NCBI RefSeq assembly: GCF_000607165.1
Contig: NZ_JFZG01000006.1
Coordinates: 558,001 to 622,000 of the forward strand
DNA length: 64,000 bases
Reading direction: 5' to 3'
Source: Ralstonia pickettii
Lineage (GTDB): Bacteria > Pseudomonadota > Gammaproteobacteria > Burkholderiales > Burkholderiaceae
The notes beneath the pieces were generated by a model. That model had not been told where the DNA came from, ran no database searches, and was given only the letters and a program-made list of their open reading frames with translations. Below are positions 16,646 through 26,614 of this stretch, one piece after another (positions within the stretch are counted from its first letter, which is position 1; each line of letters begins with the position of its first letter). The position numbers were made by a program, and so were the translations under genes.

Positions 16646-18112
16646 ATGACTGTTGCTCGCAGTAGCCGTACGCGGATGGCCGCGCGCGGTTCGCTTGTTG
16701 TGCTGTGCTGTTCCATGATGCCGATGTTCGCGTGGGCGCAGCCCCAACCGAACACGGCGACCGCGACCGACCTCCTCTCTGCCTACCGCGCCGCGCTGGC
16801 CAACGATCCGCAATTCGCATCAGCCCGTGCGCAGTCGCTCGCGCAACGCGAGAAGCTCACGCAAGGCCGAGCCGGTTTGCTACCGCAGATCGGCGGCGCC
16901 TGGAGTTCCACGCGCGTCATCTTTGATCAAACCGCTCCGGCCGAATTCAACAAGACGTTCTCGTCGACGGGCTGGACGCTGTCGCTGTCGCAGCCGCTCT
17001 TCCGCTGGGACCGCTGGGAAACCTACAAGCAAGGCGAAATTGCTGCGCAGGCCGCCGAGGCCTCGCTCGCGCAAGCGCAGCTCGACCTCATCACGCGTAC
17101 GGCGCAGGCCTACTTTGACGTGCTCAACGCGCAGGACACGTTGCAGCTCGCCACCGCGCAACGCGATGCGATCCAGCAGCAGTACGAACAAGCGCGTCGC
17201 AACTTCGACGTTGGCAACGCCAACATCACTGACGCAAATGACGCACAGGCCCGCCGCGATGCCATCGACGCCAGCGTCATCGCCGCACGCAGCGACTTTG
17301 AGATCAAACAATCGGCGCTCAAGCAGATCATCGGGGAGCCCGTTGGCACGCTGGCCGGCGTGCGTCCAGGCGTCACGATCCCCCAGCCTGAACCGGCTTC
17401 AGCAGAGCCTTGGGTGGACCAAGCGCGCAGCAGCAACCTGCAAGTGGCGCTGGCGCAGTACAACCTGCAAAGCGCGGAGCGCGATGTGAAGAAGGCGACC
17501 GCAGGTCATCTGCCTTCGGTCGATCTGGTGGCGCAGACCGGCCACACCAATGCGAGCGGTAACCAATATCTGCCCTCGCTGCCCGGGGGCGCGCGTTTTG
17601 ACAGTTCACAGATTGGCGTGCAGGTGTCGATTCCGATCTTTGCGGGCGGTGCGATCCAGTCGCGCGTGCGTGAGAACATCGCGCTGGAAACCAAGGCCGC
17701 GAACGACCTCGAATTTGCCCGCCGCTCTGCCGAGCAAGGCGCACGGCAAGCGTACATCGGCGTCATCGCAGGACTGGCGCAGGTCAAAGCGCTGGAAGCG
17801 GCCGAGCTGTCGGCGCGTACAGCGTACGACTCCAACCAGCTTGCCTACGGGGTGGGCGTGCGCATCGGCACCGACGTGCTGAATTCACAGGCGCAGCTCT
17901 TTCAGGCGCGGCGCGATCTGGCACGCGCGCGTTATGACACCATCGTCAACGGGCTGCGGCTGAAGTCTGCCGCCGGCTCGTTGAGTGAGGCAGACGTGAT
18001 CCAAGTGAACACGCTGCTCACAGCCAACGGTTCGAGCGATATCACCGCGTTGCCGCCGGCAAGCGCCAAACCCGAACTGGCGAAACGTGCCGGCAAATCG
18101 GCCAAACGCTGA
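16646..18112 (+). CDS. TolC-family outer membrane channel (type I secretion/efflux)
   Basis: The 488-residue protein starts with a signal peptide (basic MTVARSSRTRM, hydrophobic core, cleavage near FAWAQ). Two repeated TolC-type halves follow, with conserved segments such as LSLSQPLFRWDRWETYKQ and the second VSIPIFAGGAIQSRVRE. TolC family trimers form a beta-barrel in the outer membrane with a periplasmic alpha-helical tunnel and serve type I secretion or efflux pumps. No inner-membrane pump or fusion protein lies beside it. The pcm-rhodanese-tolC order suggests an operon. Its stop codon abuts the stop of the convergent gene (TGATCA). Confidence 0.9.
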   Translation: MTVARSSRTRMAARGSLVVLCCSMMPMFAWAQPQPNTATATDLLSAYRAALANDPQFASARAQSLAQREKLTQGRAGLLPQIGGAWSSTRVIFDQTAPAEFNKTFSSTGWTLSLSQPLFRWDRWETYKQGEIAAQAAEASLAQAQLDLITRTAQAYFDVLNAQDTLQLATAQRDAIQQQYEQARRNFDVGNANITDANDAQARRDAIDASVIAARSDFEIKQSALKQIIGEPVGTLAGVRPGVTIPQPEPASAEPWVDQARSSNLQVALAQYNLQSAERDVKKATAGHLPSVDLVAQTGHTNASGNQYLPSLPGGARFDSSQIGVQVSIPIFAGGAIQSRVRENIALETKAANDLEFARRSAEQGARQAYIGVIAGLAQVKALEAAELSARTAYDSNQLAYGVGVRIGTDVLNSQAQLFQARRDLARARYDTIVNGLRLKSAAGSLSEADVIQVNTLLTANGSSDITALPPASAKPELAKRAGKSAKR

Positions 18113-18793
18113 TCAGTGTGTCTGGCCGCGCGGCGGCAGCGGCCGCTCGGCAAACTGCAGCAACGCGCCGCTCGTGGTCTTCCAGATGACTTGGCGGCCT
18201 TGCTTGCCGTTGGCCGAGGGCTGCATACCGACGGTCGCCAGGGGCGATTTGAGCGCCTCCAGGAACGCAGTCTCCAGCTCCATACGCGCCGGGTCGCACG
18301 CCATACGCGTTGACACCAGGTTGCCGAAGCGCATGCCCGAAGCGAGCTTCTCGTACGGCCCCGAGAACCGATTGCAGCCCGAGTAGCCGGACACCACGCC
18401 GTTGGCCGCCTCCAGGCCGCCACTGAATTCGATCGAGATCGGCTGCGTAGCCGGGTCAGCATCGTCGCCCTCGGCGGAAGGCAATTCCTTGGGCGCGGCG
18501 CCCGACTCTTGCCAACGCACGAGCACGAAACGCGAGCGGCCTTCGCCCTGCGCTTGCGCGAGTGTCGCCTGGCCCGGATTGGGCGCTGCGCTAGCGGGTG
18601 TTTGTTTGGTTTCAGCGGCCGGCGCTGACGCGGCTACGGGGGCCGCCACAGCGGGCGTGGATGAAGGTGTCGGCGTCATGCAGCCGGCACCGATGATGGT
18701 GGCGGCGGTTACTGCGGCCAACGCCATGGCGGTCAGCACCACACGGCGCGGCGTTCGCAGCAGGCTCGGCTTGGGACGATTCGGTAGGGACAT
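18113..18793 (-). CDS. META-domain lipoprotein (HslJ-like)
   Basis: 226 residues. The start at 18793 gives a standard lipoprotein signal: basic N-terminus, hydrophobic stretch VVLTAMALAAVTAATIIGAGC with a lipobox ending in Cys38. An Ala/Pro-rich linker (about 40-75) follows, then a META/HslJ-like domain with VSGYSGCNRFSGPYE and STRMACDPARMELETAFLEAL. The open frame extends to 19012 but that part overlaps the waaA gene and lacks a signal. META-domain proteins have been linked to heat shock or antibiotic tolerance; its function here is unknown. Confidence 0.85.
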   Translation of the reverse strand: MSLPNRPKPSLLRTPRRVVLTAMALAAVTAATIIGAGCMTPTPSSTPAVAAPVAASAPAAETKQTPASAAPNPGQATLAQAQGEGRSRFVLVRWQESGAAPKELPSAEGDDADPATQPISIEFSGGLEAANGVVSGYSGCNRFSGPYEKLASGMRFGNLVSTRMACDPARMELETAFLEALKSPLATVGMQPSANGKQGRQVIWKTTSGALLQFAERPLPPRGQTH

Positions 18794-18896
18794 GAACGGG
18801 TCGTGAACGGTGACGGAATGCAAACCACATGAAGAGCCGTTAGTCTGCCCGGCTCGCAATGAGTTCGCACTTTTCGTGCCGGACATGCACTGCGCC

Positions 18897-20213
18897 TTAC
18901 AGCGTCGGCAACACCAAGGAGGCCACCGCTTCCACCGTGCGCGCCGTCGCGCCGCCGTGTGTGGCGGCAAAGGCCAGCGCGGCGCGCGATGCGCTCTCAC
19001 GCGCGTCGGCATCCGACAGCCACGCGTCGATCACACGCATGACACCAGCGGCGTCTTCCACCTGCTCGCATGCACCCGCAGCGACCGCATCGCGCGTCGC
19101 CTGCGCAAAGTTGAACGTGTGTGGCCCGATGACCACGGGCGTGCCGACCGCGCAGGCCTCGATCAAGTTCTGCCCACCAAGCGGAAGCAAGCTGCCGCCG
19201 ATGAACGCCGCTTCCGCCGCCGCGTAATACAGCGCCATCTCGCCCATCGAGTCGCCGAGCAGGACATCGGCATCAGCAAGGGCATCGGCATCCGCCACGC
19301 CTGCAGCAGACACCGACAATGCACTGCGACGCACGACGCGCAAGCCTACGCGTTCGGCCGCCAGGGCCACTTCATCAAAACGCTGCGGATGACGCGGCAC
19401 GAGAATCAGCAAGGCATGCCGGCGTCCGACATGCTGCGCGCGATGCGCTTGCCACGCGTCCAGCAGCAGGGCCTCTTCGCCCTCACGCGTGCTGGCCGCC
19501 ACCCATGCAGACCGACCGCGCAGCGCATCACGCAGCACGCGACCGGCCATGATCTGGTCCACATGCGGCGTAATGTCGAACTTCAGGTTCCCGGTGACGC
19601 GCACACGTGGCACGCCAAGCGAGCGATAACGATCGGCATCGTCAGGCGTCTGAGCCAACACGGCCGCGAGTTGCGCGTACGTCTGGCGCGCTGCATCGCC
19701 AAGGCGCGCCGTACGCCGGTGGCTGCGCGCAGACAGGCGTCCGTTGACGAGCACCATCGGCACGCCAGCGGCATAGGCGCGCTCAATCAGCACCGGCCAG
19801 ATCTCGGTCTCCATTAGCAAACCAAGGCGCGGCTGGAAATGACGCAGAAACCGATCGACAGCACTCGGCAAGTCGTACGGCAGATACGCCTGGATGACGC
19901 GGCCGTTGCGTTGCGCCGCAAATTCGGCGCCGGTGCGGCGACCTGTCGGCGTCATGTGGGTCAGCAGGACGGCGTGATGGGGAAAGCGCGCAAGCAGCGC
20001 ATCGATGAGCGGCTGCGCGGCACGCGTCTCACCAACGGACACGGCATGCACCCACAGCAACGGACGATCCGGATTCGGGCGTGGCGAGTAGAAGCCGAGC
20101 CGCTCGCCGACGTGCTGGCGATAACCGGGCTCCTTGCGGCCGCGCCACCACAGGCGCAGCAGCGCGAACGGCAGCGCGATGCGCCACAACCAGCGATACA
20201 GAACGCGGAGCAT
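18897..20213 (-). CDS. waaA: 3-deoxy-D-manno-octulosonic acid (Kdo) transferase
   Basis: 438 residues, GT30 family. The N-terminus has a membrane anchor (YRWLWRIALPFALLRLWW), then WVHAVSVGETRAAQPLI with the catalytic Glu, PTGRRTGAEF, and the C-terminal GSLLPLGGQNLIEACAVGTPV CMP-Kdo binding block. It attaches Kdo to lipid IVA at the cytoplasmic face of the inner membrane. Its start codon shares a base with the waaC stop (TGATG), so the two are coupled. waaA ends before the divergent/convergent META lipoprotein gene. Confidence 0.95.
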   Translation of the reverse strand: MLRVLYRWLWRIALPFALLRLWWRGRKEPGYRQHVGERLGFYSPRPNPDRPLLWVHAVSVGETRAAQPLIDALLARFPHHAVLLTHMTPTGRRTGAEFAAQRNGRVIQAYLPYDLPSAVDRFLRHFQPRLGLLMETEIWPVLIERAYAAGVPMVLVNGRLSARSHRRTARLGDAARQTYAQLAAVLAQTPDDADRYRSLGVPRVRVTGNLKFDITPHVDQIMAGRVLRDALRGRSAWVAASTREGEEALLLDAWQAHRAQHVGRRHALLILVPRHPQRFDEVALAAERVGLRVVRRSALSVSAAGVADADALADADVLLGDSMGEMALYYAAAEAAFIGGSLLPLGGQNLIEACAVGTPVVIGPHTFNFAQATRDAVAAGACEQVEDAAGVMRVIDAWLSDADARESASRAALAFAATHGGATARTVEAVASLVLPTL

Positions 20214-21211
20214 CAGAGCACACCCAGCGCACGCAGCGCATCAAGCGCTTGCGCGCTGGTGGGATGGGCCTCGGCGCTGCCGAGGTCGTGCACATTGGGC
20301 GTCCAATAACCGCCCGTGCGCCACGACGTGGTGAAGTTGTAGAGCGCCACCGTCGGCTTGCACAGCGCTGCAGCAATGTGCACAAGACCGGTGTCCACAC
20401 CTACTACCGCAGTCGCCTGATCAAGAAACGCCGTCACATCGGGCAGCGACATGCGCGGCGGAATCACCACGCGCCCCACCATGCCCGGCGCCGCAGCGAC
20501 GATGGCTTCGCGGATGGATTCACTCGTGCGCCGCTCCGTTTCACTGCCCCACGGTAGCGCGATGGCGTAGTCGCGTGCCAACAACTCGCGCGCGACGTCA
20601 ACCCACGCCGCCTGCGGCCACCCCTTATCGGCACGCGAAGTCGCATGCACCAGCGCCACGTACGGGCGCGGCAGTTTGAACGGCAAGTCGGCCGGCGGCT
20701 GCAAACCGAAATCGATGGTATCGGGCAGCGCGTAACCGAGTGCCTCCGCCACCATGCGGCGCGAGCGCTCGACCACGTGCACGCGCGGCTCCATCTCGAT
20801 CTTGCGCTGATAGAACAGCTTGGCGAGCGGCTCATAGCCGGCGCCTTCCGTACGATTGCCAAGGCCCGCCACGAAACCACCCGATGTCAGCTTGGCCTGC
20901 GCGGCAATGAGAGCAGTCTTGATGAGCCCCTGCGTGTCCAGCACAGCATCGTACGAATTGGCGCGCAACGCACGGCGGAACGCCGCCATCTCACCCCACG
21001 TTTTTCCGGCTCCGAGCGACTTGCGCCAACGCCGCAGCGCAAACGGAATCACACCCTGCACGCCGCGCACGATGCGGACAATACCCGCGAAGCCTTCTTC
21101 AACCACCCAGTCGATCTCGGCATCCGGATAGGCCCGCAGAATATCGGCCACGACCGGCGTGCAATGCACCACATCGCCAAGCGACGATACCTTGACGATC
21201 AGCACACGCAT
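20213..21211 (-). CDS. waaC: LPS heptosyltransferase I
   Basis: 332 residues, GT9 family. The N-terminal IVKVSSLGDVVHCTPVVADI motif and the C-terminal DTGLVHIAAALCKPTVALY block are diagnostic for ADP-heptose:LPS heptosyltransferases, and ATSRADKGWP fits the nucleotide site. It adds the first heptose to Kdo in the inner core. It is coupled to waaA and lies 43 bp from the phosphomannomutase gene, so all three probably belong to one LPS transcription unit with the O-antigen genes upstream. Confidence 0.94.
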   Translation of the reverse strand: MRVLIVKVSSLGDVVHCTPVVADILRAYPDAEIDWVVEEGFAGIVRIVRGVQGVIPFALRRWRKSLGAGKTWGEMAAFRRALRANSYDAVLDTQGLIKTALIAAQAKLTSGGFVAGLGNRTEGAGYEPLAKLFYQRKIEMEPRVHVVERSRRMVAEALGYALPDTIDFGLQPPADLPFKLPRPYVALVHATSRADKGWPQAAWVDVARELLARDYAIALPWGSETERRTSESIREAIVAAAPGMVGRVVIPPRMSLPDVTAFLDQATAVVGVDTGLVHIAAALCKPTVALYNFTTSWRTGGYWTPNVHDLGSAEAHPTSAQALDALRALGVL

Positions 21212-21254
21212 GCCGTTACCCTTTCCCCCAACTTCATGAGCGCGGACCGTGCGA

Positions 21255-22643
21255 TCAGAACGGCAGTTGCGCGTCCGGCTTCTCGGCCAGGATCACGCGG
21301 CGGAATTCGCCCTGGATGCGCGCCATCGCGGCATCGTTGTCGGCCTCGAAACGCATCACCACCACTGGCGTGGTGTTGGACGGGCGCGCCAAGCCAAAGC
21401 CATCTTCGTATTCCACGCGCACGCCATCGATGCGATTGACTTCCTTAGCGCCTGCAAACGTGGCGTTGGCCTTGATCTTGTCGAGCAGCTCAAAGGACTC
21501 ACCCTCGGCACACTTCAGTTGCAGCTCAGGCGTGCAGTGCGAATTCGGCAGCGCGTTGAGCGTGGCGCTCGGGTCTGCCAAGCGCGAAACGATCTCCAGC
21601 AGACGCGCGCCCGTGTAAAGCCCGTCATCAAAGCCGTACCAGCGGTCCTTGAAGAAGATATGGCCGCTCATCTCGCCGGCCAGCGGTGCGCCCGTTTCCT
21701 TCAGTTTGGCCTTGACCAGCGAATGGCCGGTCTTCCACATCGTCGCCTTGCCGCCGTGCTCACGAATGAACGGCGCCAGCTTGCCCGTGCACTTCACGTC
21801 GAAAATGATTTCACCGCCTGGGTTGCGCGACAGCACTTCCTGCGCAAACAGCATCAACTGACGGTCTGGGAAGATCACCTGGCCGTCCTTGGTGACCACG
21901 CCCAAGCGGTCGCCATCGCCGTCGAAGGCGAGGCCAAGTTCACAATCCGTGGTCTGCAGCGTGCGCACGAGGTCTTGCAGATTCTCAACGTGGGCCGGAT
22001 CCGGATGGTGGTTCGGGAAATGGCCATCCACTTCGCAGAACAGCTCCGTCACCTCACAGCCCATCGCGCGAAACAGCTCCGGCGCAAAAGCACCTGCCAC
22101 GCCGTTGCCACAGTCCACCGCAATCTTCATCGGGCGGCTCAGCTTAACGTCCGAGACGATTCGGTCGATGTACTGCTGGCGGATGTCCACCTGGACGTAG
22201 TCGCCGGCGCCTTCCGTGAAATCGCCCTGCTCGATGCGCGTGCGCAACGCTTGGATTTGGTCTCCATAGATGGCCTGGCCTGCCAGCACCATCTTGAAGC
22301 CGTTGTAGTCCGGCGGGTTGTGGCTGCCCGTGACCATCACGCCCGAGGTAGCGCGACGCCCGGCCAGTTCGATGTTCGTGCCGAAGTAGACCATCGGCGT
22401 GGCGACAAGACCCAGATCGATCACATCGACGCCGCTCGCGCGCAGGCCGTCTGCCAGCGCTGCCAGAAGTTCGGGGCCGGACAGGCGGCCGTCGCGGCCG
22501 ATCACCACTGCGGACTCGCCCTTGGCGCGTGCTGCGGAGCCGAAGGCACGGCCGATGAGGCGTGCGGTGTCAGCATCGACGGTTTTTCCGACGATGCCGC
22601 GGATGTCGTAGGCTTTGAAGATGGTGGGGTGGATGCTGCTCAT
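21255..22643 (-). CDS. Phosphomannomutase/phosphoglucomutase (AlgC-like)
   Basis: 462 residues, alpha-D-phosphohexomutase superfamily: FKAYDIRGIVG, the phosphoserine loop TGSHNPPDYNG, metal-binding DGDGDRLGV and the sugar-binding GEMSGHIFF. The start at 22643 gives the family N-terminus and length; a frame to 22685 exists. It interconverts mannose or glucose 6- and 1-phosphates, supplying hexose 1-phosphate for LPS and other polysaccharides, including glucose 1-phosphate for dTDP-rhamnose. It lies between waaC and the O-antigen dehydratase gene on the same strand. Confidence 0.92.
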   Translation of the reverse strand: MSSIHPTIFKAYDIRGIVGKTVDADTARLIGRAFGSAARAKGESAVVIGRDGRLSGPELLAALADGLRASGVDVIDLGLVATPMVYFGTNIELAGRRATSGVMVTGSHNPPDYNGFKMVLAGQAIYGDQIQALRTRIEQGDFTEGAGDYVQVDIRQQYIDRIVSDVKLSRPMKIAVDCGNGVAGAFAPELFRAMGCEVTELFCEVDGHFPNHHPDPAHVENLQDLVRTLQTTDCELGLAFDGDGDRLGVVTKDGQVIFPDRQLMLFAQEVLSRNPGGEIIFDVKCTGKLAPFIREHGGKATMWKTGHSLVKAKLKETGAPLAGEMSGHIFFKDRWYGFDDGLYTGARLLEIVSRLADPSATLNALPNSHCTPELQLKCAEGESFELLDKIKANATFAGAKEVNRIDGVRVEYEDGFGLARPSNTTPVVVMRFEADNDAAMARIQGEFRRVILAEKPDAQLPF

Positions 22644-22793
22644 GCAGGACTTTTTCGGGAGGAAGAGTTCTTCTGATTCTAACAATGCAGGCCCTTATCG
22701 GTTGCCGCCGCCAAATCCTCCCGTCGGAAGACGCTCGGCCATGCGCTCTTTGACAGAGACTTCCTCAAAATCTGCCTGCATCGCACGTGGTAT

Positions 22794-24743
22794 CTAGAGG
22801 GCCTCGGTAATTTGACACTCCTTTGCCTGTTGGAGTCCATATCCATGGACATGTTCGCTAAGGATGTCCTTGATTAGATCTTGGTCATTCCACTCCGCCG
22901 CGCTCTGCAATGTTGCTAGTACCGGCTCAAAATCCTTCCAAGGCACATAGTCCTCTCGAGCTTTCATGATTCGTTCGTGCGCCGTTGCTTCGGGATTGTC
23001 ACCAATCAACAACTCCTCGTAGAGCTTCTCGCCTGGGCGCAAACCTGTAACCCTAATTTCTATATCACCAGCCGAGTTTTGTTCGTCTCGTACCGTGAGT
23101 CCTGACAATTTCACCATCTGGCGAGCAAGATCAATGATCTTCACAGGTTGTCCCATATCAAGAACAAATACCTCACCGCCATGTGCCATCGCACCGGCTT
23201 GCAAGACTAATTGCGCGGCCTCAGGAATCGTCATGAAATAGCGCGTCACGTCTTTGTGGGTAACTGTAAGTGGACCACCTTCCAGTATCTGTCGGCGAAA
23301 TAGAGGCACCACACTGCCGCTACTGCCGAGCACATTGCCGAAGCGGACCATAGCAAAAACGGTCTGATTGTCTACGGTTGCCTTCGAGGAACCATCAAGT
23401 GCATTGAACTCTACAGTTCGATTTGCGGCCAACGCTTGCAACACCAACTCAGCCATGCGCTTGGTAGCTCCCATCACGTTGGTGGGCCGCACTGCCTTGT
23501 CGGTTGAAATTAGTACAAAGTACGCAGTGCCGCTCTCCATGGCCGCTCGCGCCATATTGAGCGTACCAAACACATTGTTTAGAACACCTTCTGCCGGATT
23601 GGCCTCCACTAAGGGCACGTGTTTGTACGCCGCCGCGTGATAGACCGTCGTTGGGCGATATAGTTGGCAAATCTCGCGCAAACGCCCAAGCTTGCTCACG
23701 CTCGCCAGCAGCGGGACGATTTCGACAGCCAAATGGTGCTCCGTGCACAACCCTTCCAGTTCCCGGTGGCTGGTGTATAAACCGAACTCGTTATGCTCCA
23801 CCAGCACTAGCCTGCGCGGCTTTTCCATCACGATCTGGCGGCACAACTCGCTACCGATACTCCCCCCGGCACCAGTCACAAGCACCGTCTTGCCCGACAA
23901 ATTGCGGGCGAGTAGTGCCGCATCGGGGGGCACCGGAGCCCGGCCCAACAAGTCCTCAGCATCAAGCTCCTGGAAGTCGCGTACGGTAACACGACCCGAA
24001 GCGAGATCGGCCATCCCGGGAAGCGTACGGACATGCACCGGCAACTCACGCAAACTCGCAATGATGGCATTGCGCCGCGCGCGACCCAGCGACGGCATTG
24101 CCAACAGGATGTCGGTTATGCCCATCCGGCTAACTGCATCGCTCACCTCGTCGGGGCCAATGATGTCCAGGCCGTTAATAGTGCGTCCAACCTTAGATGG
24201 ATCCTCGTCAATAAATCCTAATAACGCAAACTGCTGCCCCACTGCAAGAGCAGATGCCGTCTGTACACCAGCGTCGCCTGCGCCATAGATCAAGAGACGC
24301 CCTTCCCATTGGCGGGATTTCGCTGGACGCCCCGTCAACCAAAAGCGCGCCATAGCCCGACTTGTACCAACCAATAGCAGAAACAACATCGGCTGGATTA
24401 AACCAACGCTACGCGGCACACCATCCCATTTGAAGAAAAGAAGCGTGCCGAAGAATAACGCACCGTAGATACCCACTGCTTTAGCCGTGCTCGCGAGCGC
24501 AGCCATTCCTGTATAGCGAAAAATGGCTCGATAAAGCCCGAAACGCACGAAGAGCGGAAATGCCAATACTGGCGCCAGCAAATACACATACTTCTGCTGC
24601 TGGTGGGGCAAGCCGCTCTGATCAATACGCAAGTAGAACGCTACCCAGACCGAAACCACAGCGAGGAGCAAATCCAGCGCCACCACGACGAACCGCTTGG
24701 CAGTCCGTGGTAACGTAAGAAGAGGAGCGATCAATTTGTTCAC
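22794..24743 (-). CDS. Membrane-bound UDP-GlcNAc 4,6-dehydratase (WbpM/PglF type)
   Basis: 649 residues. Four N-terminal transmembrane helices span roughly residues 15-125. A CoA-binding-like domain (LLIYGAGDAGVQTASALAVG) and a C-terminal extended SDR domain follow, with VLVTGAGGSIGSELCRQI and STDKAVRPTNVMGATKR. As in WbpM, Met takes the place of the usual catalytic Tyr in the xMxxxK segment, a trait of this subfamily. It makes UDP-4-keto-6-deoxy-GlcNAc at the inner membrane. The next gene upstream (aminotransferase) overlaps its ATG (4 bp), and with the PglD- and PglC-like genes it completes a bacillosamine-type (QuiNAc4N) pathway. Confidence 0.93.
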   Translation of the reverse strand: MNKLIAPLLTLPRTAKRFVVVALDLLLAVVSVWVAFYLRIDQSGLPHQQQKYVYLLAPVLAFPLFVRFGLYRAIFRYTGMAALASTAKAVGIYGALFFGTLLFFKWDGVPRSVGLIQPMLFLLLVGTSRAMARFWLTGRPAKSRQWEGRLLIYGAGDAGVQTASALAVGQQFALLGFIDEDPSKVGRTINGLDIIGPDEVSDAVSRMGITDILLAMPSLGRARRNAIIASLRELPVHVRTLPGMADLASGRVTVRDFQELDAEDLLGRAPVPPDAALLARNLSGKTVLVTGAGGSIGSELCRQIVMEKPRRLVLVEHNEFGLYTSHRELEGLCTEHHLAVEIVPLLASVSKLGRLREICQLYRPTTVYHAAAYKHVPLVEANPAEGVLNNVFGTLNMARAAMESGTAYFVLISTDKAVRPTNVMGATKRMAELVLQALAANRTVEFNALDGSSKATVDNQTVFAMVRFGNVLGSSGSVVPLFRRQILEGGPLTVTHKDVTRYFMTIPEAAQLVLQAGAMAHGGEVFVLDMGQPVKIIDLARQMVKLSGLTVRDEQNSAGDIEIRVTGLRPGEKLYEELLIGDNPEATAHERIMKAREDYVPWKDFEPVLATLQSAAEWNDQDLIKDILSEHVHGYGLQQAKECQITEAL

Positions 24744-25915
24744 TTAGAGGCCCGCCCCAGGACATCGGCGATTGCCTTGCAGGTCTTAGTGATCTCAGCC
24801 TCGGTGAGTGTCGGATGAACAAGAAACATCAGGCTGCCTTCGCCCAAAGCGCGCGCCACAGGCAAACGCTCTGACGGCCGCCAGCCCGTACCATCAAATG
24901 CTCTTTCCAAATACACTTCCGAGCATGAGCCTTGATAACAAGGCACACCTGCAGCACAGATTTCTTCTATGATGCGATCACGAGTCCAGCCTACTGACAG
25001 CCGGTCCGCATCGACGTAGACGTAGCACTTGTAGTGCGCATGGATACTGCCGGTGGGAATTTCGGGCACACGAACCGCGGGAAAGCGCCGGCATGTATTC
25101 CAGATGGCCTCCGCGTTGATGGTACGCTGCCTGGTCCAGGCAGCCATTTTGCGCAACTGAATGCGCCCGATTACGCCCTGTATTTCCAGCATGCGCCAGT
25201 TGGTGCCGAAACTCTCATGCAGCCAACGGAAACCCGGCGGATGCTGCCTCTCATATACCGCTTCATAGCTCTTGCCGTGGTCCTTGAAAGACCACATGGC
25301 GCGCCACAGCGCTTCATCGTTGGTCGTGACCATGCCCCCCTCTCCGCCAGTGGTCATGATTTTGTCCTGACAGAAACTCCACGCACCGATATGGCCAATG
25401 GAGCCTACGCTGCGCCCTCGGTAGCTTGCACCGTGTGCCTGTGCACAGTCCTCGATCACTTTGAAACCGTACTGGTCCGCCAACCCCATGATAGGGTCCA
25501 TATCGCAGGGCCAACCTCCCAGGTGAACACACACTACCGCCTTCGTACGAGGCGTCAGCACGCGCTGGATGGTGTCCGCAGAGATATTGCCGCTGTCTTC
25601 TTCAACATCAGCAAAAACAGGTGTAGCTCCAGCATTCACGACGCACGAAATGCTGGCGATGAATGTCCGTGGGGTGACAATGACTTCGTCGCCCGGACCA
25701 ACATTTAACGCGTTTAGCGCCACATCCAATGCGAGCGTCCCGTTAGCAAGTGCGACGGCATAGCGCGTATCAACCCAAGCGGCAAACTCCCTCTCAAAGT
25801 CGCGGCACTCCGTACCAGTCCAGTAATTCACCTTATTCGACAAAAGCACGCGCTGAATAGCGTCGGCCTCTTCTGAGGTAAAATTTGGCCATGGAGAAAA
25901 TGGTGTATTAAGCAT
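24740..25915 (-). CDS. DegT/DnrJ/EryC1-family sugar aminotransferase (PglE-like)
   Basis: 391 residues, PLP-dependent. The Schiff-base lysine is in SFCQDKIMTTGGEGG, and IEDCAQAHGA, VGPGDEVIVTPRTFIA and the C-terminal SLMFLVHPTL are family blocks. It converts a 4-keto (or 3-keto) nucleotide sugar into the amino sugar with glutamate as donor. Because it overlaps the WbpM/PglF-type dehydratase gene and follows a PglD-type acetyltransferase gene, conversion of UDP-4-keto-6-deoxy-GlcNAc to UDP-QuiNAc4N is the best reading. The position of amination is inferred from context. Confidence 0.9.
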   Translation of the reverse strand: MLNTPFSPWPNFTSEEADAIQRVLLSNKVNYWTGTECRDFEREFAAWVDTRYAVALANGTLALDVALNALNVGPGDEVIVTPRTFIASISCVVNAGATPVFADVEEDSGNISADTIQRVLTPRTKAVVCVHLGGWPCDMDPIMGLADQYGFKVIEDCAQAHGASYRGRSVGSIGHIGAWSFCQDKIMTTGGEGGMVTTNDEALWRAMWSFKDHGKSYEAVYERQHPPGFRWLHESFGTNWRMLEIQGVIGRIQLRKMAAWTRQRTINAEAIWNTCRRFPAVRVPEIPTGSIHAHYKCYVYVDADRLSVGWTRDRIIEEICAAGVPCYQGSCSEVYLERAFDGTGWRPSERLPVARALGEGSLMFLVHPTLTEAEITKTCKAIADVLGRASK

Positions 25916-25949
25916 TCTTATCTCTATGTCTAAATCTTAAGTCTATTGG

Positions 25950-26600
25950 TCAACGCTTCAGGACTCGCGCCGGGTTACCGACTACGGTAACGCCCGGTGG
26001 AACGCTCTTTGTCACCACCGCACCCATTCCCACAACCGCGCCATGACCAATGATGAGTGGCGAATCCGCGTGACCTTGACGGAGAATTGCGCCTGTCCCA
26101 ATGTACGCGTGATCTTCCACGATGATGTTGCCGTTACAGTGCACGCCTGGGGCGAAAGTAACGAAGTCCCCGATCACGCAGTCGTGTGCGACGTAGCTGT
26201 AAAGATTGGCGTGAAAGTGTCGTCCGATACGTACATTGCTGGTCAATGTCACAAATGGGCATAGGATGGCGCCTTCGCCAATTTGGACATCGTCCATAAC
26301 CACCGCACTTTCTGCACGGATTTGTTGGAATGCCATGCCGTCCGATTGGCATCGCAAGGCGAGAGACTTACGAATACTGCTGTCGGCCACTGCAAGGCTT
26401 ATATGTTTTGACCCCGTCGATTCGTTGAGCCATTGGCTATACGTCAATACCCGATGACCGTTCTGAAATGTCGCTGCCGGCATATCATCAATGAAGACCA
26501 GATCCCATGGATCAGCTTCCGCATCCTGCAACTGTCGACGCAATACCGGCAAAATCTCTCGCCCGAAACCGCTGGCCCCGTATATTGCAAATTGCTTCAT
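25950..26600 (-). CDS. NeuD/PglD-type sugar N-acetyltransferase
   Basis: 216 residues: Rossmann-like half (IYGASGFGREILPVLRR) and left-handed beta-helix half ending GAVVGMGAVVTKSVPPGVTVVGNPARVLK. The His-Asp pair in SYVAHDCVIGDF corresponds to the PglD catalytic base. It should acylate the 4-amino group of UDP-QuiNAc4N, normally with acetyl-CoA, giving UDP-diNAcBac. It lies between the aminotransferase and the PglC-like transferase genes. A diverged homologue at 6477-7106 belongs to the ACP/KAS III cassette, so one of the two may use a non-acetyl donor. Confidence 0.9.
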   Translation of the reverse strand: MKQFAIYGASGFGREILPVLRRQLQDAEADPWDLVFIDDMPAATFQNGHRVLTYSQWLNESTGSKHISLAVADSSIRKSLALRCQSDGMAFQQIRAESAVVMDDVQIGEGAILCPFVTLTSNVRIGRHFHANLYSYVAHDCVIGDFVTFAPGVHCNGNIIVEDHAYIGTGAILRQGHADSPLIIGHGAVVGMGAVVTKSVPPGVTVVGNPARVLKR

Positions 26601-26614
26601 AGCGTACCGGCGCT